A stretch of 23,763 nt of DNA from DASPJQ01 sp035299065 (GTDB lineage Bacteria; Bacteroidota; Bacteroidia; Flavobacteriales_D; UBA2798), in NCBI GenBank assembly GCA_035299065.1, contig DATGXI010000137.1, forward strand, positions 1-23,763, written 5' to 3'. A program made the translations under genes and the position numbers. Shown here one piece after another: positions 8,699 to 15,198 of the stretch. The stretch's first letter is position 1; every line of letters starts with the position of its first letter. The notes below the pieces were generated by a model that did not search any database, was not told the DNA's origin, and saw only the letters and a list, made by a program, of their open reading frames with translations.

Positions 8699-10195
8699 CT
8701 AAAGCCTTTGCAGCGGAGTACAAACCCCGTCAACACAGCTAAAGCACTTCAACTTGTCTTTAAACACCGAAGATTTGAATACCGAACGGTCAAGTAACAT
8801 GCGCACACATTCCTGTATACCTTCAATGATGGATGGATGAGGGTGAATCAACTCGGCAAGCTCCTCAATACCCTTATCCATTTTAATTAACAATGCACAG
8901 GCCTGTATAGCACTTGAAGCATGTTCGCCAATGGCGCGCATGCCAAGTATTTTCATCTGGTCATCGTTTGTAACAATGATTTTAAAGAATCCCTGTGTTT
9001 TACGCATAGCAATGGCGCGTGAAATAACGCTGTAATCGATTTTAACCACTTTTACGGGTACATTTTTTTCACGGCATTGTTTTTCATTCATACCCACCGC
9101 TGCTACTTCAGGGTGAAGGAACATGATGGTACTTATGTTATCGTAGGATAGTTTTTCTTTTTTCTTGTCGCCCAAAACAATTTTTTCAACCGCGTGACGG
9201 CCTTCCAGCTCACCCATGTTTACCAATTGTATGCGGCCTTTTACGTCACCAACTACGTATATGTTTGGTACGTTAGTTTGTGTATCAACATCGCCAATGT
9301 GCATGCCGCGTTTGCTCATATGAACGCCTGCAGCCTCCATGCCCAGTTCTTCAATGTTTGGCGTACGGCCAATTGACAAAAGGGCTTTTTCAACGCGTAT
9401 AACTTCTTTTTTACCGTCTTTTCCGGATAATTCGTACTCAACCATGCCATCAATGATCTCCATGCGGCTTAAGGTGGCGCTGTGATGAATGGTAACGCCT
9501 TTTTCTTCCAGGTTGCGGGCAACAAGGTCGGTTATATCATCATCTTCAAACGGAAGTATTTTTTCTGCCCGGTCAATGATGTATACTTTTGTTTTGCCGA
9601 AGTTTGAGAATATGGTTGCAAATTCACAACCAATTACACCGGCACCAACAATTACCAGGCTTTTAGGATAATCGCTTAAGTGATGAATGCCATCACTGGT
9701 CATGATTATTTTTTCATCAACAGGAATGGTTGGTATTTTTTTGGGACGACTTCCCGTTGCAATAATGATGTTTTCAGCGTAAATTACTTTTTCTTCGTCT
9801 TCGTGCCTGATAAGGATCTCATGCTGGTTTAACATGGTTCCTGTACCGCGTTCAAATGTAAACCTACAGGTAGTGGTTTCAGTTTGTAATAATTTAATGT
9901 GACAGGTGTATTGAAACTTGCGATCGAAAATAGCTTCGTTCATGGTTTTCATAACCTCTTCCCAACTGATCTCAAATTTTTTGCGACCCACAGAAACAAT
10001 GGTGTCATTTACTGAACGAACTTTTTCTGAAAGCTCCCACAATGTTTTTGATGCAAGTGCACCATCATATACCCCGGCACCACCAACTTTATCTTTTTCA
10101 ATAAGACAAACTTTTTTTCCAAAATCTATTGCACGCATGGCGGCTGCATATCCTGCAGGTCCGCCACCCAGTACACATATATCGTATTTTTCCAT
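8699..10195 (-). CDS. Dihydrolipoyl-dehydrogenase-like flavoprotein lacking the redox cysteines
   Basis: A 498-residue class I pyridine nucleotide-disulfide oxidoreductase fold. FAD binding: GGGPAGYAAAM at residues 10-20 and VGDVKGRIQLVNMG in the second half. NAD binding: GAGVIGCEFATIFSNFG, with the following strand ending VYIID, where an acidic residue favours NADH over NADPH. The C-terminal interface motif HPHPSIIE (451-458) is kept. However, the active-site segment GGTCxxxxCIPSK is replaced by GGAGVYDGALASK (38-50), so both redox cysteines are absent (Gly41, Ala46). The C-terminus instead has CFSCVDGVC (Cys484, 487, 492). The protein is therefore unlikely to be a real dihydrolipoyl dehydrogenase; an NAD(P)H:quinone or transhydrogenase-like role, or a redox relay using the C-terminal cysteines, is possible. 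No lipoate-complex genes are nearby. Confidence 0.85.
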   Translation of the reverse strand: MEKYDICVLGGGPAGYAAAMRAIDFGKKVCLIEKDKVGGAGVYDGALASKTLWELSEKVRSVNDTIVSVGRKKFEISWEEVMKTMNEAIFDRKFQYTCHIKLLQTETTTCRFTFERGTGTMLNQHEILIRHEDEEKVIYAENIIIATGSRPKKIPTIPVDEKIIMTSDGIHHLSDYPKSLVIVGAGVIGCEFATIFSNFGKTKVYIIDRAEKILPFEDDDITDLVARNLEEKGVTIHHSATLSRMEIIDGMVEYELSGKDGKKEVIRVEKALLSIGRTPNIEELGMEAAGVHMSKRGMHIGDVDTQTNVPNIYVVGDVKGRIQLVNMGELEGRHAVEKIVLGDKKKEKLSYDNISTIMFLHPEVAAVGMNEKQCREKNVPVKVVKIDYSVISRAIAMRKTQGFFKIIVTNDDQMKILGMRAIGEHASSAIQACALLIKMDKGIEELAELIHPHPSIIEGIQECVRMLLDRSVFKSSVFKDKLKCFSCVDGVCTPLQRL

Positions 10196-10275
10196 CTGAA
10201 TCTAAGTAGGCTAAAGTAACGATATTCCCAATATATGCCACGGTTTTAAGGTTTTCTAACTAAATTTTTGAGCCT

Positions 10276-10308
10276 TTTGTTGTGGTGATCATTTTTTTAC
10301 TAATTTTG
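10276..10308 (+). promoter_or_regulatory. trp operon promoter, Bacteroidota type
   Basis: TAATTTTG (10301-10308) matches the TAnnTTTG -7 consensus exactly. Two TTG triplets upstream (10277-10279 and 10280-10282) give spacers of 21 and 18 bases, within the range for the -33 element. Transcription would then start at about 10312-10316, a few bases before the leader peptide ATG at 10317. Confidence 0.7.
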
Positions 10309-10316
10309 CAGGGTAA

Positions 10317-10376
10317 ATGATTAAAAACGCAAATAATAACTGGTGGTGGTTCGCTTCAATAAGTGAACAGCGCTAG
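10317..10376 (+). CDS. trpL: trp leader peptide with three consecutive Trp codons
   Basis: A 19-codon frame reads MIKNANNNWWWFASISEQR and ends in TAG. Three adjacent TGG codons (10341-10349) form the control site: a ribosome short of charged tRNA-Trp stalls here. The frame lies 137 bases before trpE, directly downstream of a consensus promoter, and overlaps hairpin segments 1 and 2. The predicted 5' untranslated region is only about 1-5 bases, so the peptide may be translated from a nearly leaderless message. Three Trp residues in 19 is far above chance, and with the downstream structures the identification is secure. A Trp-codon leader motif ahead of trp genes has been reported for Bacteroides relatives; I could not compare this one with it. 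Confidence 0.92.
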   Translation: MIKNANNNWWWFASISEQR

Positions 10377-10414
10377 TATTGCATTATATTAAGGTTTTAA
10401 GAAGCCCGCTGTTC
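10349..10414 (+). promoter_or_regulatory. Attenuator switch: 1:2 hairpin versus 2:3 antiterminator
   Basis: Segment 1 GTTCGCTT (10349-10356) pairs with segment 2 AAGTGAAC (10361-10368), 8 pairs with one G-U and a 4-base loop. Segment 2 also contains GAACAGCG (10365-10372), which pairs perfectly with CGCTGTTC (10407-10414) inside the terminator's left arm. A ribosome stalled on the Trp codons covers segment 1 and frees segment 2 to form 2:3, which prevents the terminator. A ribosome that reaches the stop codon covers segment 2, so the terminator forms. Confidence 0.88.
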
Positions 10415-10438
10415 AATCGACAGCGGGCTTTTTGTTTT
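10402..10438 (+). terminator. trp attenuator terminator (3:4)
   Basis: AAGCCCGCTGT (10402-10412) pairs perfectly with ACAGCGGGCTT (10420-10430) around a 7-base loop. A T-rich run (TTTGTTTT) follows at 10431-10438. It ends 15 bases before trpE and is the default stop when charged tRNA-Trp is plentiful. Confidence 0.93.
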
Positions 10439-10453
10439 ATTAATGTTTTGAAA

Positions 10454-11851
10454 ATGAAGAAATACGAAATCCATAACAAGGCTTTTTTGGGTGATACGCT
10501 TACCCCGGTAAGTGTTTACCTGGCCCTGCGTGACCATTTTGCCGATTGCAAGTTGCTGGAAAGTGCCGAATATGGTAAGGCCCAGCATACCCGCTCAATT
10601 ATTGCCTGTAAGAACCTTAAATCGGTAGAGGTTGAAGCGGGAGTGGTGAAAATGACCGATCAAAACGGGGTAAGTATTGGTGTTTTGAAAAATGGTTTAG
10701 CCGCTGTACTGCAAACATTTTATGATTCGGTATTGGACGATATTGAGAATAAAGAGGATTTGAATGCCGTGGGCCTTATTGGTTATATGGGATATAATTC
10801 CATTCAGTACATTGAGTCAATTGAATTGAGCAATACCAAAAAGGGATGCGGTATTCCTGATATTTATTTCGGATTTTACGAGTTTAACATAGTGTTTGAC
10901 CATTTTCATAATCAAATAACGGTTTACCAGTTCAAACACAACAAATCCACACTAAGCATTGAAAATGTAATATCGCTTATGGCACGTGCAAACAGTGCAA
11001 TTACTCCTTTTGTTTTGAAAGGTAAAGAGCAGGTGCTTGATACAAATGAGCGGTTCCTTGGAATGGTTGACGAAGGAAAAAAACAGTGTCAATCAGGAAA
11101 TGTTTTCCAGGTGGTTTTTTCACGAAAATTCATTCAGGGTTATGCGGGAGATGAATTTAATGTATACCGAAATTTAAGGCATATAAACCCTTCGCCTTAC
11201 ATGTTCTTTTTTGACCATGGTAATTTTAAAATGGCGGGGTCATCGCCCGAAACCCATGTTGAAATAAAAAACAATAAGGTTTCAATTCATCCTATAGCAG
11301 GAACCATAAAACGAAAGGGAGTTGAAGCAGACGATAACGCCAACTTGCAAAAATTAATAAATGATCCGAAAGAAAATGCCGAGCACGATATGTTGATTGA
11401 CCTGGCACGAAACGATTTGAGTATTTATTGCAGGGAGGTAGAAGTGAAACGAAAAAAAGAAGTACAGCAGTTTTCACACGTTTACCACCTGGTTTCGGAG
11501 GTCAGTGGCGTGATGAAAAATCAAGCAGGAATATTTGACATTCTTACGCGTACATTTCCGGCAGGCACACTAACCGGTGCCCCTAAATACAAAGCCATGC
11601 AGTTGATTGATGAGACCGAAACGCATAGCAGGGACTTTTATGGTGGAGCAATAGGATTTGTTGATTTACAAAGTAACTTAAACCTTGCAATACTTATACG
11701 CACTTTATGCGCAAAGGATGGAATTATGAATTATTTTGCCGGAGCCGGAATAACGGTTTCGAGTAAACCCGAAAACGAACTGATTGAAATAAATAATAAA
11801 ATAAATGCCTTGAGAAAAGCCATGGAAATGGCGAATTCAGGTTTGAATTAA
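10454..11851 (+). CDS. trpE: Anthranilate synthase component I
   Basis: Converts chorismate to anthranilate with ammonia delivered by TrpG, the committed step of Trp synthesis. The start at MKKYEIHNKAF is preferred; the longer frame opening at 10379 would be translated through the attenuator hairpin and lies within the terminator. The product is 465 residues, a normal length. LLES (34-37) is the conserved element of the Trp feedback site. The catalytic chorismate-binding half has NPSPYMFFF, AGSSPETHV, HPIAGTIKRKG, DLARNDL, GTLTGAPK (371-378), FYGGAIGF and YFAGAGITVSSKPENE. It begins 15 bases after the attenuator T-tract and is followed after 75 bases by trpG. Expression should respond to Trp-tRNA charging and enzyme activity to free Trp. 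Confidence 0.98.
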   Translation: MKKYEIHNKAFLGDTLTPVSVYLALRDHFADCKLLESAEYGKAQHTRSIIACKNLKSVEVEAGVVKMTDQNGVSIGVLKNGLAAVLQTFYDSVLDDIENKEDLNAVGLIGYMGYNSIQYIESIELSNTKKGCGIPDIYFGFYEFNIVFDHFHNQITVYQFKHNKSTLSIENVISLMARANSAITPFVLKGKEQVLDTNERFLGMVDEGKKQCQSGNVFQVVFSRKFIQGYAGDEFNVYRNLRHINPSPYMFFFDHGNFKMAGSSPETHVEIKNNKVSIHPIAGTIKRKGVEADDNANLQKLINDPKENAEHDMLIDLARNDLSIYCREVEVKRKKEVQQFSHVYHLVSEVSGVMKNQAGIFDILTRTFPAGTLTGAPKYKAMQLIDETETHSRDFYGGAIGFVDLQSNLNLAILIRTLCAKDGIMNYFAGAGITVSSKPENELIEINNKINALRKAMEMANSGLN

Positions 11852-11926
11852 TAATTAAAGCGGAATGCTGATTCGCCTTATATACAGGTGTAAAAAAGCA
11901 AATGCAGCTAAAAAAAAGCTATTGAA

Positions 11927-12493
11927 ATGAAAAAGATATTGGTATTGGATAACTACGACAGCTTCACTTTTAACCTGGTGCATTATGTGGAGGACATTAC
12001 CGGAACCACGGTTGACGTGTTTCGCAACAACATGATTTCACTGGACGATGTGGAAAAATACGATTATATTATTTTGTCTCCCGGACCCGGGTTGCCAAAA
12101 GATGCGGGTATAATGCCCAACCTTTTAAAACGATATTTACCAAGTAAAAACATATTGGGTATTTGTTTGGGCCACCAGGCCATTGTAGAATGTGAAGGAG
12201 GGAGTTTATATAATCTTGATAGAGTTTACCATGGAATTGCCACAAAAGTTCGCGTGAATACCAAACATAAAATGTTTAGCGGCCTGAGCGAAGATCTTAC
12301 CGTTGGGAGATACCATTCATGGGCGGTAAAAAAAGAAGATTTTCCAGACAGCCTGGAAGTAATTGCCAGGGATGAAAATGATGTAATTATGGGTGTACAG
12401 CATAAAAAATATGCAGTAACAGGCGTGCAATTTCATCCTGAAAGCATATTGACTCCTGAAGGAAAAGCCATGATCAAACAGTGGCTTTCATAG
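11927..12493 (+). CDS. trpG: Anthranilate synthase component II (glutamine amidotransferase)
   Basis: Class I glutamine amidotransferase that supplies ammonia to TrpE. The protein has 188 residues with the oxyanion strand SPGPGLPKDAG (51-61), the nucleophile elbow GICLGHQAI with Cys80, and the catalytic pair His170/Glu172 in VQFHPESILTPEG. The full triad is intact. The glutamine-contacting segment VGRYHSW is also present. It is separate from trpE (75-base gap) and not fused to trpD, unlike in enteric bacteria. A pabA role shared with folate synthesis cannot be excluded, but no folate gene is here. A 147-base gap with no recognisable gene separates it from trpD. Confidence 0.97.
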   Translation: MKKILVLDNYDSFTFNLVHYVEDITGTTVDVFRNNMISLDDVEKYDYIILSPGPGLPKDAGIMPNLLKRYLPSKNILGICLGHQAIVECEGGSLYNLDRVYHGIATKVRVNTKHKMFSGLSEDLTVGRYHSWAVKKEDFPDSLEVIARDENDVIMGVQHKKYAVTGVQFHPESILTPEGKAMIKQWLS

Positions 12494-12640
12494 CCTGCTG
12501 ATTAACTAAATAAAAGATAAAAAATTAAAACGCCAGCGCGTTCACGGGAATTTTCTTGCCATTTTTTTAGTAAATGCGGATGTATTTTCTGTCAATAGCC
12601 TACGGGAGCATGGTGGTTAGCTTTAAAACAACGAAAAACA

Positions 12641-13627
12641 ATGAATGCAAAAGAAATAATAGAGCAATTAAAAACCTCGGGTTTGTCGGGTAGCCAGCCA
12701 GTGGAATGTATGCGCATGCTAGCCGGCAATGATGTTGCGGTTGAGCAAAAGTCAGCCATACTTTCATTGATGGAAGGGCGTAAACCATCACTTGCCGAGA
12801 TACACGGATTTGCCAATTTTATTCTTGACAACTGCATTGTTCCGTTTGAGACCAACGAAGACCTGATGGACGTGTGTGGAACGGGCGGGGACGGTAACAA
12901 TACGCTGAATTTTTCAACACTTACGGCATTTATACTGGCTGCAACGGGCATTAAGGTGTGTAAACACGGAAATTATGGAGTAACATCGGTCAACGGCTCT
13001 TCCGGAATACTCGAATACCTTGGATACAGGTTTAAGACAAATGGTGATGAATTGAAAAACGAGCTGGAAAAATATAACCTCACATTTTTGCACGCCCCCT
13101 TGTTTCATCCTGTATTAAAGAATGTAGCTGGTTTAAGAAAGAATTTGCAGGTAAAAACCATTTTCAATATTCTTGGACCTATGGTAAATCCCATGCAGAA
13201 CCGGTACAGGTACACAGGAGTAAATAATTTACAAACGGCACGCAATTACCACTTACTGTATGCGCAAAAGAATATTTATTACAACATTGTGCACACACTT
13301 GATGGCAATGATGAATTAACCCTTACCGACCAGGTGAAAATTTTTTCGCACAAGGGTGAGAAACTGATTCATCCGGCAGCGTTAAGCCAAACAAGGGTAA
13401 GGCCTGATGATTTGCGCGTTTTCTCAATGGAGGATGCGGCAAAAAAATTTCTGCAGGTTTTAAATAACGAATCGCCAAAGCCGGTTTTGGAGGCCATACT
13501 TTGCAATGCTGCAATGGCCTACTGCCTGCGCTATGAACAAGTGGAATTTGCAAGCGCCAGGGCAATGTGTGAAGAAGTGCTGCGAAGTGGAAAAGTAAAA
13601 AAGCTTTTTAATGAATTGAAAAAATAA
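12641..13627 (+). CDS. trpD: Anthranilate phosphoribosyltransferase
   Basis: Transfers phosphoribosyl from PRPP to anthranilate. The protein has 328 residues with the PRPP-binding glycine loop DVCGTGGDGNNT (78-88, GTGGD at 80-84), then FSTLTAFILAATG, and the anthranilate/PRPP segment KHGNYGVTSVNGSSGILEYLG (from 108). The variant NYGVTSVNGSSG in place of the common NRAVSSKSGSADVLE is the only notable deviation. AGLRKNLQVKTIFNILGPMVNPM is the conserved active-site RTxFNxLGPLxNP-type segment. The start is the ATG at the head of the N-terminal helical domain. Its stop lies only six bases before the tRNA-like cloverleaf. Confidence 0.97.
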   Translation: MNAKEIIEQLKTSGLSGSQPVECMRMLAGNDVAVEQKSAILSLMEGRKPSLAEIHGFANFILDNCIVPFETNEDLMDVCGTGGDGNNTLNFSTLTAFILAATGIKVCKHGNYGVTSVNGSSGILEYLGYRFKTNGDELKNELEKYNLTFLHAPLFHPVLKNVAGLRKNLQVKTIFNILGPMVNPMQNRYRYTGVNNLQTARNYHLLYAQKNIYYNIVHTLDGNDELTLTDQVKIFSHKGEKLIHPAALSQTRVRPDDLRVFSMEDAAKKFLQVLNNESPKPVLEAILCNAAMAYCLRYEQVEFASARAMCEEVLRSGKVKKLFNELKK

Positions 13628-13633
13628 TTATAC

Positions 13634-13704
13634 GCGTAGTTAGTTTAAAGGTAGAACGATGGTCTCCAAAACCATTGGCATTGGTTCGATTCCAGTACTG
13701 CGTG
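13634..13704 (+). tRNA. tRNA-Trp (anticodon CCA) inside the trp operon
   Basis: A 71-base cloverleaf. Acceptor stem GCGTAGT (13634-13640) / ACTGCGT (13697-13703), seven pairs including G-U at 1:72 and U-G at 4:69. D arm GTTT/GAAC with GG in the loop. Anticodon stem ATGGT/ACCAT (13659-13663/13671-13675) with loop CTCCAAA, T33 present, and anticodon CCA at 13666-13668. Variable region TGGC. T arm ATTGG/CCAGT with loop TTCGATT. Position 73 is G, the discriminator base of bacterial tRNA-Trp. No CCA end is encoded (CAA follows). It occupies the trpD-trpC gap on the operon strand. The two wobble pairs in the acceptor stem make it weaker than a usual housekeeping tRNA. It could be a working tRNA, an mRNA-processing signal for RNase P/Z, or a tRNA mimic that binds TrpRS. 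Confidence 0.85.
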
Positions 13705-13744
13705 CAAACCATAATGCGTATGCATTGAAATATGTATTTATTAA

Positions 13745-14563
13745 ATGAAAAACATGAACATACTTGAAAAAATTGTGCGATCAACCCAAAAACGCGTTGA
13801 TTCCTTAAAAAGCAAATACAAGCCGCAGTTCTTTGAAGAATCGGCCTTGTTTCACTCACCGGTTGTTTCCCTGGCCGACTATCTTGTAAAGCCGGATAAA
13901 AACGGTATAATTGCCGAGTTCAAGCGTAGCTCGCCTTCAAAGGGTGCGCTTAACGCTTATGCTAAAGTTAATGAAACAACCATTGCTTATATGCGTGCCG
14001 GTTGTTCAGCTTTAAGCGTACTAACCGAACCTGAGTTTTTCCATGGAAAAAATGAGGACCTGGTGGAAGCGCGCAAATTTAATTTTTGCCCTATACTGCG
14101 AAAGGACTTTATTATTGACCCAATACAGGTATATGAGTCAAGGGCCATTGGAGCCGATGCTGTTTTGTTGATTGCAAAAATACTTTCGGTTGATCAAATT
14201 ACAGAACTCACCAACTGCGCAAAAGAATTAAACCTGGAGGTTCTTTTTGAAGTGGACGATGAACAGGCAATTGCAAAAATCACGCACCAACATTCATTGA
14301 TTGGTATAAACGCGCGTAATTTGACCAACATGCAGGAGAATACAAATAAAATGATGGCCCTGAGCCACCTTGTGGGTGAAAATAAACTGTTAGTTGCAGA
14401 AAGTGGAATAAATGAACCGGGTGAAGTAAATAAATTGCGAAATCACGGGTTTAACGGATTTTTAATTGGCACTGCATTTATGCGTTCAGGAGATCCGGCA
14501 AAAGCCTGTGAAGAATTTTGCAAAGGGCTTGACCCAACTAAACCGCAAATGGTTGTGTTATGA
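13745..14563 (+). CDS. trpC: Indole-3-glycerol-phosphate synthase
   Basis: Closes the indole ring from CdRP. A 272-residue TIM barrel with all expected strand ends: IIAEFKRSSPSKG (catalytic Lys60), LSVLTEPEFFHG, ILRKDFIIDPIQVYESRAIGADAVLLI, LEVLFEV, IGINARNLTNM, LVAESGINEPGEV and GFLIGTAFMRS. A second in-frame ATG three codons downstream (13754) could also serve as start. It is a separate protein, not fused to TrpF. Its stop overlaps the trpF start by four bases (ATGA). It lies 40 bases after the tRNA-like element, with only a tiny AATGC/GCATT hairpin (13713-13726) in between. Confidence 0.98.
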   Translation: MKNMNILEKIVRSTQKRVDSLKSKYKPQFFEESALFHSPVVSLADYLVKPDKNGIIAEFKRSSPSKGALNAYAKVNETTIAYMRAGCSALSVLTEPEFFHGKNEDLVEARKFNFCPILRKDFIIDPIQVYESRAIGADAVLLIAKILSVDQITELTNCAKELNLEVLFEVDDEQAIAKITHQHSLIGINARNLTNMQENTNKMMALSHLVGENKLLVAESGINEPGEVNKLRNHGFNGFLIGTAFMRSGDPAKACEEFCKGLDPTKPQMVVL

Positions 14564-15198
14564 TTGTTGGTGCCGGCAACATACATGTAAAAATTTGCGG
14601 GAACACAAATCCTGTAAACATTGAAGCAATGGCGGCTTTAGGTCCCGACATCATGGGATTTATTTTTTATGAAGGAAGCATACGCAACGTTAATGTTGAA
14701 CAAGTTAAACCAATAGTAAAAGCAATCAGGCATATTCATAAAACGGGTGTGTTTGTTAATGCTTTACCTGAATACATAATTAAGGTTGTGCGTGAAATGG
14801 AACTTGACAGCGTGCAATTGCACGGTCACGAAGATCCGTATTATTGCGCCACGCTAAAAGAAAATGTGCCGGTGATTAAGGCGCTTGATGGCGCAGGAGC
14901 ATACCTTGAAAAAGTGGTTGAATTGTACAAAGGCTGTGTTGATTTTTATTTAATTGACACTATGGGGAAAAATTACGGTGGAAGTGGCGTTAAATTTAAT
15001 CATGAACGCTTAAAAAATATTAATTTCCATCACCCGTTTTTTGTTGCAGGAGGCCTAAACGCAACTGATGCAGAAAGGGTACGTATGCTAAAAAGTATTC
15101 CGGGATTTTATGGGATTGATATCAATTCGCAATTTGAGTCGCAACCAGGTATAAAAGACATTGAAAAAGTTAAACTATTTTTAAATCAAATACGATGA
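14560..15198 (+). CDS. trpF: Phosphoribosylanthranilate isomerase
   Basis: Amadori rearrangement of PRA to CdRP. The 212-residue TIM barrel has VKICGNTN near the N-terminus, where Cys13 is the catalytic base, then IMGFIFYEGSIRN, KTGVFVN, VQLHGHED and YLIDT with the catalytic acid Asp, followed by YGGSGVKFN, FFVAGGLNATD and GIDINSQFE, all usual family elements. The final segment has INSQFE where many homologues read DVSSGVE, a modest variation. The start is set by the ATGA overlap with trpC; the extra MIVGAGN leader before the first strand is short. It overlaps trpB by the same ATGA arrangement, so trpC-trpF-trpB are translationally coupled. Confidence 0.96.
   Translation: MIVGAGNIHVKICGNTNPVNIEAMAALGPDIMGFIFYEGSIRNVNVEQVKPIVKAIRHIHKTGVFVNALPEYIIKVVREMELDSVQLHGHEDPYYCATLKENVPVIKALDGAGAYLEKVVELYKGCVDFYLIDTMGKNYGGSGVKFNHERLKNINFHHPFFVAGGLNATDAERVRMLKSIPGFYGIDINSQFESQPGIKDIEKVKLFLNQIR

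Larger units (their letters stand above)
10196..10453 (+). other. Intergenic leader region of the trp operon
   Basis: The 258 bases between the flavoprotein start and the trpE start. The first ~80 bases hold nothing distinct except the unidentified promoter of the minus-strand flavoprotein gene. From 10276 on, it contains the trp promoter, leader peptide and attenuator listed separately. Confidence 0.85.

Noticed and set aside
10379..10453. N-terminal extension of trpE beginning MHYIKVLRSPLF
   Set aside because: It is translated from the attenuator hairpin itself and adds residues absent from TrpE; the start at 10454 fits family length.
11867..11885. AGCGGAAT..ATTCGCCT inverted repeat in the trpE-trpG gap
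   Set aside because: Two mismatches in the stem and no T-tract; not a credible terminator within an operon that must continue.
12529..12542. AACGC/GCGTT hairpin in the trpG-trpD gap as terminator
   Set aside because: Only five pairs and no T-tract after it; the 147-base gap shows no other signal and no internal promoter I could support.
13713..13726. AATGC/GCATT mini-hairpin just before trpC
   Set aside because: Five pairs with a four-base loop is within chance for AT-rich spacer; mentioned with trpC but not listed as regulatory.
13628..13744. T-box riboswitch controlling trpC
   Set aside because: No specifier loop, T-box (TGGNACC-like) bulge or terminator pair; the structure is itself tRNA-shaped rather than tRNA-binding.
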